64,000 bases of DNA, taken from contig CM037883.1 in assembly GCA_021292165.1 (NCBI GenBank), positions 9,501,434-9,565,433 on the forward strand, written 5' to 3'. The translations under genes and the position numbers were made by a program. The notes under the pieces are model-generated. The model did no database searches, was not told where the DNA came from, and saw nothing but the letters and a program-made list of their open reading frames with translations. This DNA comes from Shinisaurus crocodilurus. Lineage: Eukaryota > Chordata > Lepidosauria > Squamata > Shinisauridae. Positions within the stretch are counted from its first letter, which is position 1. The number at the start of each line of letters is the position of its first letter. Positions 10,960 to 21,654 of this stretch are shown here, in pieces.

Positions 10960-11357
10960 CAACAGAATGTTGTACGTAACATCTTGAAGGTGGGTCTTCT
11001 CAGTGGTAGCACCCACCCTCTGCAAAACCATCTCGCATACGGTTCAGGAGGCCAGAAATGTGATGCTTTTCAAGTGCCTCCTGAAGTTGCACTTTTTCAC
11101 CAAGGCCATCTCTGGCTTGTAAATAACTTCAGTTTGATCATATGCTGCTCCATCTTATTGCTTTTTGTATTGTTTTGCATTATTATTGTAGCTTTTAAAC
11201 TGTTTTTAATTTTGTTTGCTTGTTTTAGTTGAAATTGCTTTGAATCAGGTTTCAATATTGTATTTAAATGTGATTTTTAACATTGTATTGTATGTGAACT
11301 GCTGGGAGATTTTGTTTTAATATTAAGTGGTATATAAATATAAATGAATAAATAAAT
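10960..11357 (+). mobile_element. L2-like LINE 3' end
   Basis: The text around 11,040-11,110 (GTGATGCTTTTCAAGTGCCT, then TTTTTCACCAAGGCC) is a decayed LINE ORF2 C-terminus of the type seen at 44,900-45,030. It is followed by GTGAACTGCTGGGAG, GGTATATAAATATAAATG and an AAAT-rich tail. No intact frame remains. Confidence 0.6.
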
Positions 11358-11602
11358 ATGGAGCATGCAAAGGTGATGAGATCTGGGAGCAGACTTGCAG
11401 ACATCCTGGAATGAAGACATGAGACAAGTGCTGGGATTAATGGGTCATGACTTTGTTAATCAAACATGGATCTACAAGGGTGCAGCCCTTAACTTATCCC
11501 TCCCTGCAGGCACCCTTAACCTGAGGACTATGAGGCGAGAGCTCAGAGCTGGCCACTCTCACCTCATGGGAGCAAAACCACCCTGGTGTCTGGCTCCATA
11601 TC

Positions 11603-11804
11603 CAGTGGAGGCTGGTGACTCTGATGTCAGCGAGGCTGCATATCCACTCCAGGTTTTATTCTGTACTTTAAATGAGCTATCCATGGTGCTGAACCCTAGA
11701 CCCTCAAAATTAGGTTCAGCACCATGGATAGCTCCTTAAATTTTAGAATGAAATCTGGAGTGGATTTGCAACCCAATTGACATCAGAGTCACCAGCCTCC
11801 ACTG
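11603..11804. mobile_element. hAT-type MITE, family B
   Basis: The termini CAGTGGAGGCTGGTGACTC and GAGTCACCAGCCTCCACTG are perfect complements, and most of the 202-bp body is one inverted repeat with a central CACCATGGATAGCTCC-type arm. Flanking octamers TCCATATC (11,595-11,602) and TACATATC (11,805-11,812) match at 7 of 8 bases. Other copies lie at 27,430 and 37,789. No coding capacity. Confidence 0.88.
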
Positions 11805-12449
11805 TACATATCAGCTAGATAATTGATCTGTGCCTTTCATTGGCCTCTCGCCTTGTCATTTCCCATTTATCTTCAACTCAAGTCAGCCAGGTAGGTTGGA
11901 CAAGCTTCCCTTCACCACAGAAACGCCTCCAAATGCCACTCGGGCATTCTCGCCTAATCTCTCTCCAGGTCCACACTACCTGCCTATGGTGAGCAAAGGT
12001 GTTTTTTTTTTTTTAATCATCCTTCCAGTCAGCCAGATTCATAATATAAATCTATGTTTTAAATATGTCCATATTGCACTTGGAGGAACTGAGACTGATA
12101 GAGCATGGCTTGATGAAGGCTGCCCATTCATAGCAGAGGTAGGTAAGATTCGAACTGGAGACTTCCTGATTTGTACCTCAGTCTCTGAGCCAGTACACTG
12201 CACTAACTCTCAATTATGCATCTATTCCTGGGTCTGTCTGTCTCCCCCCCCCCTTTCAAGATGCATATATAATAAAATCTCAGAGGGAAAGCTTCCACGA
12301 TGCTGGTTACAAAAACCAGGTAAAATCAAAATAAAATACAATACATTACAATATTATTTTATTTATTCATTTTTAAAATTCTGTTACCACTCCATTGTTT
12401 CCAAAGACCATCCCAGGGAGATGTCAGGGAGAAGGATTGGCTAGAACAT

Positions 12450-12770
12450 TGACTGGGTTCAGACAACATGCATAGCCCACACTCAAGGTTTGAGTATGGG
12501 TTGAGTGTGGGTTGTCACTGAACTGTGGGTTGTTGTTGAAACATGGATTATTGTGTTGTCTGAAACCAGCCAAGGTAACCATGGTGAACAACCCATAGTT
12601 CACAAACCATAGGTTCTATTCATGGGCTGTTTGTGGTTAAAAAGCCATGGCTTGGTAGTGCCGCTGGACTCAGACAACACAATAACCTATGGTTCACAAT
12701 AACCCATAGTTCAACAACAACCCACACTCAACCCTTGAGTGTGGGTTATTGTGTTGTCTGAACCCAGTCA
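12450..12770. mobile_element. Inverted-repeat DNA transposon, class unresolved
   Basis: The termini read TGACTGGGTTCAGACAACA and TGTTGTCTGAACCCAGTCA, perfect complements. The arms continue with CCCACACTCAA/TTGAGTGTGGG and many repeats of an AACCCATAGTT-like word. If the outermost T/A pair is excluded, ATT flanks both sides (12,448-12,450 and 12,770-12,772), a possible 3-bp duplication compatible with PIF/Harbinger. That evidence is thin. No transposase frame. Confidence 0.75.
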
Positions 12771-12841
12771 TTTTCTTTGACATGCCCATTTAACATGTAC
12801 AGGGAGTTCTTTATATGGGGTGAACGTTCAAACTCACAACC

Positions 12842-13435
12842 CTCCACCTACAGTCTGAGATGGTACTGGATGTACTGGAAGAAGCAAAGACTACTAGCGT
12901 TGAAGAAATGATCCTTCAACGCCAACTTCAGTGGACCGGTCATGTTGTTCGAATGTCTGACTGCCGTCTCCCAAAGCAGTTACTTTATTCCCAACTCAAG
13001 GATGGAAAGCGGAATATCGGTGGTCAATATAAGAGGTTTAAAGATGTTCTTAAGGCTAATCTAAAAAAATGCAATATAAACATTGAAAACTGGGAAGCTC
13101 TGGCCCATGAACGATCTAACTGGAGGTTGGCCTTTCACAAAGGTTCTATGGACTTTGAAGAAGCCCGAGTGCAAGGTGAAAGGGAGAAACGTGCTAAGCG
13201 AAAAGCACGCCAAATGAATCCTTTACAGGACCATCTTCCATCTGGTAACCTGTGTCCTCACTGTGTGGATCTAGAATTGGCCTCCACAGTCACTTATGGA
13301 CCCATCGCTAGAGTCTACACAATTTTTCTTTAGAATTTCCTCCTTTTAAAATTTCCTTTTTGTAAATTTTTATCCTGGAAGACAATCTTACTCGGACACG
13401 AGTGATCACCTGATGATGATGATGATGATGGTTCA
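12842..13435 (+). mobile_element. RTE/BovB-like LINE 3' end
   Basis: A 5'-truncated non-LTR retrotransposon fragment. It carries the C-terminal end of ORF2, a short 3' untranslated region with GGACACGAGTGATCACCTGA, and a (GAT)n tail at 13,411-13,430. A GAT-type tail is typical of RTE-clade elements. Confidence 0.75.
12860..13333 (+). pseudogene. RTE-type ORF2 C-terminal fragment
   Basis: A 157-codon open frame that is the tail of an RTE-clade polyprotein, beyond the reverse transcriptase domain. Diagnostic words are RQLQWTGHVVRM (about residues 20-31), RLPKQLLY, GKRNIGGQYKRFKDVL, and later NWRLAFHKG. These belong to the conserved C-terminal region that is often mis-annotated as craniofacial development protein 2-like. 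A short Cys pair (CPHC) near the end may be a decayed zinc-knuckle. Endonuclease and catalytic RT parts are absent, so the fragment cannot transpose. The start codon shown is just the first methionine after truncation. Confidence 0.75.
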
Positions 13436-14095
13436 ACCCAACAAAAACTGAACCGTGTAACCACTGTGGTCCTACACTTTGCCTCAGAGAAGAAGTTTGG
13501 GCTGCCATTTCACCCCTTCTAGGGCATGTGTGCAAGAAAACAAGGCATAGTCCTTACTCCACTTGTAGACAGAAGGAGGTACTTCAGGGATGTTCTTGTA
13601 AACATCTCAGAATAAGGAAGCTTGTCTTACAGCCTTGCATGGCACATCAACAAAGAATAAAGCATTTTGCTTTTCATTAACTCTTATTATTACTACTTGT
13701 CTGCTAATCTCAACCAATTTATTTTCTTTCACATCACAAGTAGCTCTGTGGCTTCTAATAGTCTAAATCCAGCACTCGGGGAAAGTAGCAGTTAAATACT
13801 TTTGTGCAGCAATTGAAATGGTACAATATATTAAGCATTACGGCTCTTTTTTCCGCCACTTGTGCTGATTATCTCAACTAAAAAAAACACAAAAAACCCC
13901 AGAACAAAATCATGTTTCTATGGTGGCTGTATACAGAAGTGGGTGCATGAAAAGTGCTCTAAGATGCTGAAATATGTCAATAAAATTAATCATGCAAATA
14001 GCCTCTCCCGCTAGCAACTACCTTTATTTTTGTGTTTTGTTTGCAAACTCACTAGATACATTAGGAGATGGAAAGTGAGATTGCTTTTAAATTAT
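13436..14095. other. Unassigned AT-rich DNA
   Basis: No repeat family is recognisable from about 13,550 onward. The sequence is AT-rich, without long homopolymers or frames, and could be conserved non-coding DNA. Confidence 0.35.
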
Positions 14096-14099
14096 GAAA

Positions 14100-14290
14100 G
14101 AGCATTGTAGCACTTAAAGACTAGCAGATTGATTGTGGCATAATAAACAAAGATAGTCATCCTGGTCCATGGTTAAAATAAATAAATAAATCTAAATCCA
14201 CAGTTAGGCATTTTTTTTTAACTAGAACCAACCAAAATACAACAAAAGTTTGCAGAGTTCTCCAGAACTTTTCATCAGGCTACATGGTAC
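14100..14290 (-). repeat. Decayed dispersed repeat
   Basis: AGCACTTAAAGACTAGCAGA followed by TTGCAGAGTTCTCCAGAAC and TTTTCATCAGGCT resembles the repeat at 26,336-26,490 (GGTACCTTAAGGACTAACAC plus CTGATGAAGTGGAC). The copy is old and its class is unknown. Confidence 0.35.
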
Positions 14291-15861
14291 AAAAGGTACG
14301 GGGTTGGGGGAAAAGACACATTATTTTTTTCCACAGCGACCAAAACAGCTATCTTTGGTTATTTAAATGGGGGGGGGGGAGTGCTTCGGAAAATACCATA
14401 TTTAGCCATTCAGGGTGGAATCTACCACCAGGGGAAGATGATTCACTACCACCCAAAGAGGGACTTTGTATTGCTTCATATCCTCCCACCACTTGGGAAT
14501 ACTACACAATTTGGCTTCAATTTACTTTTTTAAAAACCTAGTGCACCACCCAAAATTAATCTCTGGTTTTACTAATCTAAATACTGCCTTGTTTCTCTGA
14601 ACTTCAGCTCTGTGCCTTCTCAGGGACCTTTGGGTGTTGCCCGAGGCAAGAGATCATTCTGAGTTAAAGTGGCCTTCCTGTTTTCAGAAAAGGGGGGACC
14701 CCTCATTGCTTCTTTCTCCCAGAACACTGACAGCAATGGAGATTTGATTTTTGTTTTGTTTTTCTCCTAAGCTCCCATGCAAAGTGGTCCGAATCCAAAT
14801 TGGGCCCTTGTATTCTTACACTAGAGCAGGAGAGGGCAGCGAGTCAGATGGCATCAAGGGGTGGGGCCCACCACCCCCTCTCATGATGTTATCCACACCA
14901 CCCACTTATTTTCTCTCTCTCTCCATGCAGAGAGAAGCACAGAGCTCTGTACCACTCCCTGCGTGGAGAAAGGCACTCATCTGGGGCTTGCAGGAGCCAG
15001 TTCTGAGTGGCACAATGGAGAATCCCTTTTTTATATCCCATCAGAGAGGGTTTCCTCTCCTTGCAGGGCGTGGGGCTTGGACAAGGGGAGGAGCTTAGGG
15101 AGGGCATGAGCAGGGACTGCAGAAGATGGCCAACCCTCCACAGGGTGGAGCTTGCCTTTCCCTGCACTAGAGTAAGTAAAACATTAGGATCACCAACATG
15201 CTGTTCATTTAACATTGCATATAGTTTAGCCCTCAAATACTCCCCCCCCCTTTGTGGAGCTCCCTCTTCTTGTGCAATCGGGGAAAGGAAAAGACTAAGG
15301 GCACTGATAGAAATGCATATGCTCCTCATTGGTGTAAAATCTAAAATGTCGGAGTCTGTGAATGGATTTTATTTTTTCCCCTGCTGCAGCATAACTGTTA
15401 ATGAAGTTGCCGGGTCTGTTGAGATGCCTGAGATTTATTTGTTATATGGAATGTAATGTCAAGATGGAGTGTTATTGGTTCCTCTCTTCCAATGGTTTTA
15501 TTCACGGAGCAGCATCCTGGAACGTATGGCAGTGCAGCTTGACTCCATATATCACTCCTGAAACGTAGTTAGGAGCCTAATTTTAACTTAGCTTAAAAGG
15601 AAACAATCGCATTTTACATGCAAATATTTTGTAATAAAATGGGTTTAAAGATAATTTACAAGAATTATTCAGCCATATAATCACAAAGTGAAAATTAAAG
15701 GACTGTTTTTGATAACCAAATAATTGGATTTAGCAGAAGCTGACACAGTGGTTTAGCTTTGTCCTTCACCCTCCACGCCCACATCCAGTTATGACATATA
15801 CATGTATATCCCATACTTTCCATATGTGGATTTTGAATGGCGAAGTTAAATTATAAGTGCC
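14291..15861. other. Unassigned DNA
   Basis: Several G- and C-homopolymer runs (for example near 14,371 and 15,241) interrupt otherwise unremarkable sequence. Open frames on both strands at 14,751-15,456 overlap and have no family motif, so I do not call a gene. Confidence 0.45.
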
Positions 15862-15905
15862 CTTTCTTTCTTTCTTTCTTTCTTTCTCTCTCCTCCTCCT
15901 CCTCC
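15862..15905. repeat. (TTTC)n(TCC)n microsatellite
   Basis: A pyrimidine tract made of TTTC units followed by TCC units. Confidence 0.9.
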
Positions 15906-16889
15906 CTTCCACTCCTTCATGACAAGCAGAAATAACCCAGGAAACAAATCCCAAATGTAGAGATGCAGTGATGGAAGAAAGTTGAGTTCTGCCTATGTCA
16001 CAGCTTTTAAGGAATGGATGAATGGTAGCAACTTTAAATTTAATCAAATAATATAGCCCCACAACTGTTTCCCCCTATCAGTAGCCTAGTCTTTCATGGC
16101 CTATCAACATCTGAACACTGTATAGAAGAAGATTAAGAGCCGGTTCACACTTGCACATTCTTCACCTAAAGCAGGGGTACACAGCTGCCAATGTTAAAAT
16201 ACTACCTACTTCAAATAATCTCATGTATAGGAATGAGAAAACTCCCCAAGACCTCAAGTATGCATTTTGGCAGGTGTCAGGTGGCCCCTAACCACTGCCT
16301 CTGATATTATAGGCAGGCCAGAGTAAACCAGGTAATGGAATGATCAGCAAATGCAGTGTTTAAGAGGACCACTACAGTCAAGGTAGATGAAACCCCTGAT
16401 GAAGGGCTGGAAAGGGTATCCTCATGATCCTTTCCCAGTGGAAACAGATAACCCAGAAGGGAAGGGTGGATTTGCCTCTCCTATGCTCAGTCTCAGTCCT
16501 GACTTCTTGCATTACAGATCGAACACCACAGATATACTCTTCCAAAACCTCAACACGAACACGATGCTTTTTCCAGTGGAGACAGCTGCTGGTCATCAAA
16601 TGTAATTGTGTGCAGAGAAATCACGTGATCTTCATGCATATCTGACCCAACCCTTCAGCTCTTCCCTTGTGGCCTTGAGATGACTATTATTAAAGTAAAA
16701 CAAATGAAATTAGGGCAGATAACTTTTATGTTCTGGAATAAATTAAACTTTTTGCATTCATTTAGGATTAGAACTTTAATTATCACTCTAATCCTAATTC
16801 ATGACAAAATTTTGAATGTATCCCTGTGGCATAACCCCACAATTCAGTTCCCTGGTGTATGTCTGCATTAGTATGTTTAGTGAGTATAG
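15906..16889. other. Unassigned DNA
   Basis: No recognisable repeat or exon. The frames at 16,378-16,645 on both strands are mirror shadows of one another with no conserved motif. Confidence 0.4.
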
Positions 16890-17156
16890 AATGTTGAACT
16901 GAGTGGGTGTGGTTTGTGATGTCTTGGAAAGGGTGGGGGGAGGAGTATATAAGGAATGTTTGAGTGATGTCAGAGGGTGTTATGGGGTTTATGGGAGTGT
17001 GTTTGGTGTGTGTTATGGGAGTGTGTTGAGAAAGTGTGTTGGGAGTTGGGGAGTTAGGTTAGTTGAGTTATTCGTGTCTTGTCTGTCAGGAGTTTTGAGA
17101 GAAATCAGTGCTTGTCTGAGGAGTGAAAGTATTTAGAGTTATAGGGACTTAGGTTA

Positions 17157-18301
17157 TCCTGATTAGTGCCTCATGATATCCTGATTAGTAAGCTAGCTAA
17201 GAGTGGGCTAGATGGAACAACTATCAGGTGGATCCACAATTGGCTAAAGAATCGGACTCAAAGAGTGCTTATCAATGGTTCCTTCTCAAACTGGGGAGAG
17301 GTAACGAGCGGGGTACCACAGGGCTCGGTCCTGGGCCCGGTGCTCTTCAACATTTTTATTAATGACTTGGATGAGGAGGTACAGGGAATGCTTATCAAAT
17401 TTGCAGATGACACAAAGTTGGGTGGAACAGCTAATACTCTGGAAGACAGAAACAAAATTCAAAGTGACCTCGATAGGCTGGAGCGCTGGGCCAAAAACAA
17501 CAGAATGAAATTTAACAGGGATAAATGCCAAGTGCTGCACCTAGGGAGAGGAAACCAAATGCAGAGTTACAGAATGGGGGACACTTGGCTCAACAATACT
17601 GCAAGTGAGAAGGATCTTGGAATTGTGGTAGATCACAAACTGAATATGAGCCAGCAATGCGACGTGGCTGCAAAGAAGGCAAATGCAATTTTGGGCTGTA
17701 TTAATAGAAGTATAGCTTCCAAATCGTGGAAAGTGATAATTCCCCTTTACTCGGCACTGGTTAGGCCTCATCTTGAGTACTGCGTCCAGTTCTGGGCACC
17801 TCACTTTAAGAAGGACATAGACAAACTGGAGAGGGTTCAGAGGAGGGCAACAAGGATGATAAAGGGACTGGAAACAAGGCCCTATGAGGAGAGACTGAAA
17901 GAACTGGGCATGTTTAGCCTTCAGAAGAGGAGACTGAGGGGAGATATGATCGCACTCTTCCAGTATTTGAAGGGATGTCACACAGAGGAGGGCAAAGATC
18001 TCTTCTCGATCATCCCAGTTTGCAGGACACGGAATAATGGGCTCAAGTTACAGGAACCTAGATTCCACCTAAACATCAGGAAAAATTTCCTGACTGTCAG
18101 AGCAATAAGACAATGGAATCAACTACCTAGGGAGGTTGTGGGCTCTCCCACTCTGGAGGCATTCAAGGTGCAGCTGGACAGACATCTGTCAGATATGCTT
18201 TGACCTAGATTCCAGCATTGAGCAGGGGGTTGGACTCGATGGCCTTGTAGGCCCCTTCCAACTCTACTTTTCTATGATTCTATGATTCTATGATTCTATG
18301 A
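17157..18301 (+). mobile_element. CR1 LINE, 5' truncated, young
   Basis: A CR1 insertion that keeps about 1.15 kb from inside the RT domain to the 3' end. The 3' end has GGTTGGACTCGATGGCCTTG, CCCCTTCCAACTCTAC and a tail of ATTCTATG-type units. A 7-bp duplication TAGGTTA flanks it (17,150-17,156 and 18,302-18,308). CR1 copies often lack clear duplications, so this is a useful boundary. It is nearly identical to the CR1 at 57,139-57,766. Confidence 0.95.
17166..18203 (+). CDS. CR1 ORF2 C-terminal half (reverse transcriptase), truncated
   Basis: A 345-codon uninterrupted frame for the C-terminal portion of the CR1 ORF2 protein, which normally carries an N-terminal AP endonuclease and a reverse transcriptase for target-primed insertion. 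Visible are GVPQGSVLGPVLFNIFINDL (residues 49-68), the RT catalytic FADD box (79-82), WAKNNRMKFNRDKCQVLHLG (thumb-proximal), and the CR1 C-terminal block from [16 protein letters not shown] through [20 protein letters not shown] to the stop. The endonuclease and first RT motifs are missing because of 5' truncation. The first methionine is a chance start. Lack of stops or frameshifts suggests a recent insertion; it should not make a working protein. Confidence 0.95.
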   Translation: MPHDILISKLAKSGLDGTTIRWIHNWLKNRTQRVLINGSFSNWGEVTSGVPQGSVLGPVLFNIFINDLDEEVQGMLIKFADDTKLGGTANTLEDRNKIQSDLDRLERWAKNNRMKFNRDKCQVLHLGRGNQMQSYRMGDTWLNNTASEKDLGIVVDHKLNMSQQCDVAAKKANAILGCINRSIASKSWKVIIPLYSALVRPHLEYCVQFWAPHFKKDIDKLERVQRRATRMIKGLETRPYEERLKELGMFSLQKRRLRGDMIALFQYLKGCHTEEGKDLFSIIPVCRTRNNGLKLQEPRFHLNIRKNFLTVRAIRQWNQLPREVVGSPTLEAFKVQLDRHLSDML

Positions 18302-18478
18302 TAGGTTAATTACAAAGTGTTTGGTGTAGGCAGGTTTAAAGTTATTTTCTGGAACTAAGATTTTGAGAATTAAAATAAACATATTTTTATTTTGTTTGCC
18401 ATCCAGCTTGGCGTTATTAACCTGCATTACTGTTAAATCTACGCACACACACACACCTTTGTACCCACGGTACCATAC

Positions 18479-18904
18479 ATTTAAACTAGATCCTTAATGA
18501 CCTGTATTAATCTTTTCCCTCATTGGTACGGGAAAGGTTTCATTTGACCCTCCCCTCAGGTTTTTAAGTGTTGGTGCTTAGCCTGGGAAGGGTTTATGTG
18601 CCTGGTCCTAAAGTGTAAGGGACCGTGTCGTTTGTGAGTTTGTGACCTTCCATCTTGCAAGCTCCATCTGGGCTATGATTGCACCTCTAGATTGACTATG
18701 TTTGCTTGAATTGACTTTCAAATGCATCAGGGTTCCCAAGGAATTCTGCTTTGGCCTCATGTTTTGCAAGGTGTTATTTTCTGAGTCCCTTGGCTTAACC
18801 CTTCCATCCTTACTCACCAAAGCAATGAAGTTTAAGTATACCTAAGTACCATTTGCTCGCATCCTTCCCTCCTTGCCCTTACCTTTCCTTCCAGTCCCTC
18901 TATC
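18479..18904. other. Unassigned DNA
   Basis: No recognisable repeat or coding exon. Confidence 0.4.
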
Positions 18905-19022
18905 ACCTTACACAAGGGTAGGCAACCTATTCACTCCAGATGTACTACAACCAGCAAGCATGGCCAATGGTCAGAGAGGGCTTGTTGGAATTGTAGTCAA
19001 AAACATTTTTGGTTGTAGCTTT
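18905..19022. mobile_element. Palindromic hAT-type MITE relic, family C
   Basis: It reads AAGGGTAGGCAACCTATTC, then CAAGCATGGCCAATGGTCAG, then GAATTGTAGTC, a decayed version of the element at 60,942-61,071. The right terminus is lost. Confidence 0.5.
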
Positions 19023-20514
19023 CTTGGGAGAGGGGTCTGTCTATTTATAATCCCCTGTAAAATGTCATGATACTACTGTAAATAATATGAATATGAATAC
19101 TAGAGCTTGCAGATGGGCAGAGTTTTTGCACTGCTATTTACTTAAATAAGTCCAATCTAACCAAAGTAATGCTTTATTTATTAAGGTTGCTAATAATCTT
19201 GTTTAGGACACCCCAGTAAATGTGAAACTGTGCAGAACAAATAATGTGCTATTATTTACAGTAATTACTATTTATTTAAATCCCTATTTATTTATTATGC
19301 ATACTGCACCATCCGTATGCATGGTGCCCCAGCGACTTACAAAGGCAATGCAGACCAGGTTCCCAATGCCCAAGGAGCAGGATTCCTGGCACTCTCCATA
19401 ACGGACTCTAGCCCATAAATAGATTTCCCCTACACTGTTCCAACCAACCAGTATTCTGACTCTCCTTCCCTCCCCTGCACAAGTGCAATGTTTTACATAA
19501 ATCCACACAGAGGACATTGTCTTGCATTACTGCTACTTCTGTGGACAGTGAGAACAGTTGGTGCCTAATAATAACCAAATGACTGGAGATGCCATTAAAC
19601 CCTGGTAAATGCAACCCTTCCAAGGGTGACAGACACTGTTGTAGGTCTTGGGGAAATTACATTTCCTTAAGGACCACTGGGGACTTTTGTCCTGGCATAC
19701 TGCGACATAGCTTACTAGCTACAACTGGGGTGAAGGAATTATCCTTGGTATGAGAACAGAGGTATTACCTGTGTGTCTTACTTTCATCTTTTCAATGCTT
19801 AGGGACATGGGCATCCCATCTTTCCACTCTCTGGTGTGGCATCTTGTCCAAGGCCCCACCCTCCACCATCCCCACAAAATTCCGAGTTTGCCCTTTCATT
19901 TATTCTACTTGCCATAAACTTCCATATTGTTGCTCGTGTGGTCATGGAGTATTACGTTCTGCAGTTGCAGCCATCGTGTTCCCCCTCATCTTGAACACAC
20001 CACATAAGTGTTTAGTACCAGACTATTCAATGGTCATTTGCAAGCCCACCAATCATACACCAATGAAGGAGGAAGAATAAAATAGAAACTCACCAATTGC
20101 CAAGACCTTAAGCTACCCTAGATTAATTTTACACTACCGACACAGTTACGCCTTCCGTGGTAGGAGGACTAGAGAGCCATTGACAGCTGATAGGGAAATT
20201 ACTTTTGCACAAGCTCAGTAGAATTCTCACACCTATTAGGTCTTGGTGGAAATAGAGATAAGTTTGCCTTCAGCTCCTTCTGGGCTTCATGCCAGAATTT
20301 GGCAGAGTATACTGCAGAAAATGAGGTCCTGGCTTTGCAGTCATTCAGATTTGGATTTGGCATTTGACTATGCCCTGCCTCATGTAAATGAGGCAGAAAA
20401 GGCAGGACGAGGAGTGAGGGAGGGAGGGAACTGATTTACTTTGATTTCACTGATCCTCATGGTGCACTGCCTCTACAAGAAGTAATCTAACAAGACAAAG
20501 TGTTCACAGTTCTG
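19023..20514. other. Unassigned DNA
   Basis: A TTATTTATTATGCATACTGCACC stretch near 19,288 may be the antisense 3' end of an old LINE. The remainder shows no repeat or exon I recognise. Confidence 0.4.
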
Positions 20515-20515
20515 G

Positions 20516-20543
<28 letters not shown>
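20515..20543. repeat. (AT)n microsatellite
   Basis: A pure AT run. Confidence 0.9.
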
Positions 20544-20547
<4 letters not shown>

Positions 20548-20639
20548 GAATCCAACCAAAAATCATCAGGAGCCAACCAGTTCAGGGCCAGTCCAGGTAA
20601 GCAACCCCATGGCTATTCTTACCTCCTAACCCGGGGGGG

Positions 20640-20960
20640 GGGTGAACCAGACCCAAGGACCAAATCCAGCCCTCTTGGGGTCCCAATGCAGCCTTCCAGG
20701 GTTCCCCATGTGGCTACATCTCCTCCTCTTGCTCCCGCCTTTTGCCCAACCACCATTAATTGGTGGTTTCCCAGCTTTTCTCCAGCCCCACCACCATTCT
20801 AAAAGGTTGAAATGCCCCTCCGAAAGCTTCTTTACTGGCAGTAAGAGCTTTACGCTAAACTAGGCTGGCATTTTTGGAATGCTGGCCCTGCCCATTTGGC
20901 ATTTAGCCACACCCCTTTTTGACTTTGACCCCCCCCACACACACACTTCATCACTGGAAT
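20640..20960. mobile_element. Possible old hAT-type relic
   Basis: Text such as GACCAAATCCAGCCCTCTTG and CCAGGGTTCCCCATGTGGC resembles the family F elements at 52,470 and 55,850. Termini are not visible. Confidence 0.3.
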
Positions 20961-21045
20961 AAGAGCTTCTCCAAAAAAGAATTTGGCCTGCCCTAACCCA
21001 TCCCATCTTCCTTGCATGTCCAAGAGCAATTGCATGTAATCAGAG

Positions 21046-21195
21046 CATAAGAAGCACCTTACTGGGACAGATCAACAGTCTAACTAGTCCAGCAGCTTGT
21101 TCCCCACAATGGCCAGACAGGACATCAGTCCTGCTACCTCTGTTTTTTGTCTCCCAGCAACTGACATTGAGCAGCACATTGTCTCTGAACCTGAA
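21046..21195 (+). repeat. Dispersed repeat R1, 5' part
   Basis: GCATAAGAAGCACCTTACTG, CTAGTCCAGCAGCTTGTTCC and AATGGCCAGACAGG match the first part of the longer copy at 26,822-27,300. The class is not known to me. It is shared by many reptile-like sequences. Confidence 0.5.
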
Positions 21196-21206
21196 GGTTC
21201 TGCTTA

Positions 21207-21650
21207 TTTTATTTTATTTCATTTCATTTCATTTTATTTATACCTCACCTTTATACCTAAAAAATGGCACACAAGGTGGCTTACAAAATGATTTAAAAAA
21301 TAGATGAAAATGATAAGACACCTTAAAATGGAATAAAAATGTATCAGTTACAGAATAAAAACAGCACCCAACCCACAGACCCACTTACAGGCTAAAGGCC
21401 TGTAATGAAGGCCTTTGAATAAAGTGGTCTTTGACTGCCATTGGAAGGATAGCAAAAAGAGAGTGAACGTAGCCTCTACTGGGGAGCCTTCTGCAGCCTG
21501 GGAGCAGCCATCGAAAAGACCCTCTCTCATGTTGCCACCAAATGCGCCTCTGATGGTGGTGATCTCAAAATAAGGCCCTCTAGTCTAGAGAGTCTCCAGA
21601 AGATCTTACGGACCAGGCAGGCTAGTATGGGAGAAGGTGGTCTTTCAGGT
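21207..21650 (-). mobile_element. LINE 3' region, antisense
   Basis: On the minus strand the element would end in an (AAAT)-like tail preceded by a TATAAAGGTGAGGTATAAAT motif, as L2-type LINEs do. Upstream (21,420-21,650 here) is a decayed LINE body with CATTGGAAGGATAGC and CCTCTCTCATGTTGCCACC, which corresponds to a degraded ORF2 C-terminus. No frame is intact. Confidence 0.5.
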
Positions 21651-21654
21651 TGCT

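Larger units (their letters stand above)
16890..18478 (+). mobile_element. Possible solo LTR, split by CR1
   Basis: Left of the CR1 insertion lies a G/T-rich stretch with a TATA-like TATATAAGG at about 16,947. Right of it lie AAAATAAAC at about 18,374 and a T-rich segment. Once the CR1 and its duplicated TAGGTTA are removed, a promoter-like and a polyadenylation-like signal lie about 280 bp apart, as in an LTR. No gag, pol or env coding sequence, primer-binding site or clear TG...CA ends are visible. It could equally be unique DNA. Confidence 0.3.

Noticed and set aside
11830..12444. 204-codon plus-strand frame
   Set aside because: It reads through a T-run and AT-rich DNA with no motif. It looks like a chance frame.
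14751..15456. Overlapping frames on both strands (115-149 codons)
   Set aside because: Both strands are open over the same bases and neither has a family motif, codon bias or splice context.
17258..17981. Minus-strand frames over CR1
   Set aside because: These are antisense shadows of the CR1 ORF2 frame.
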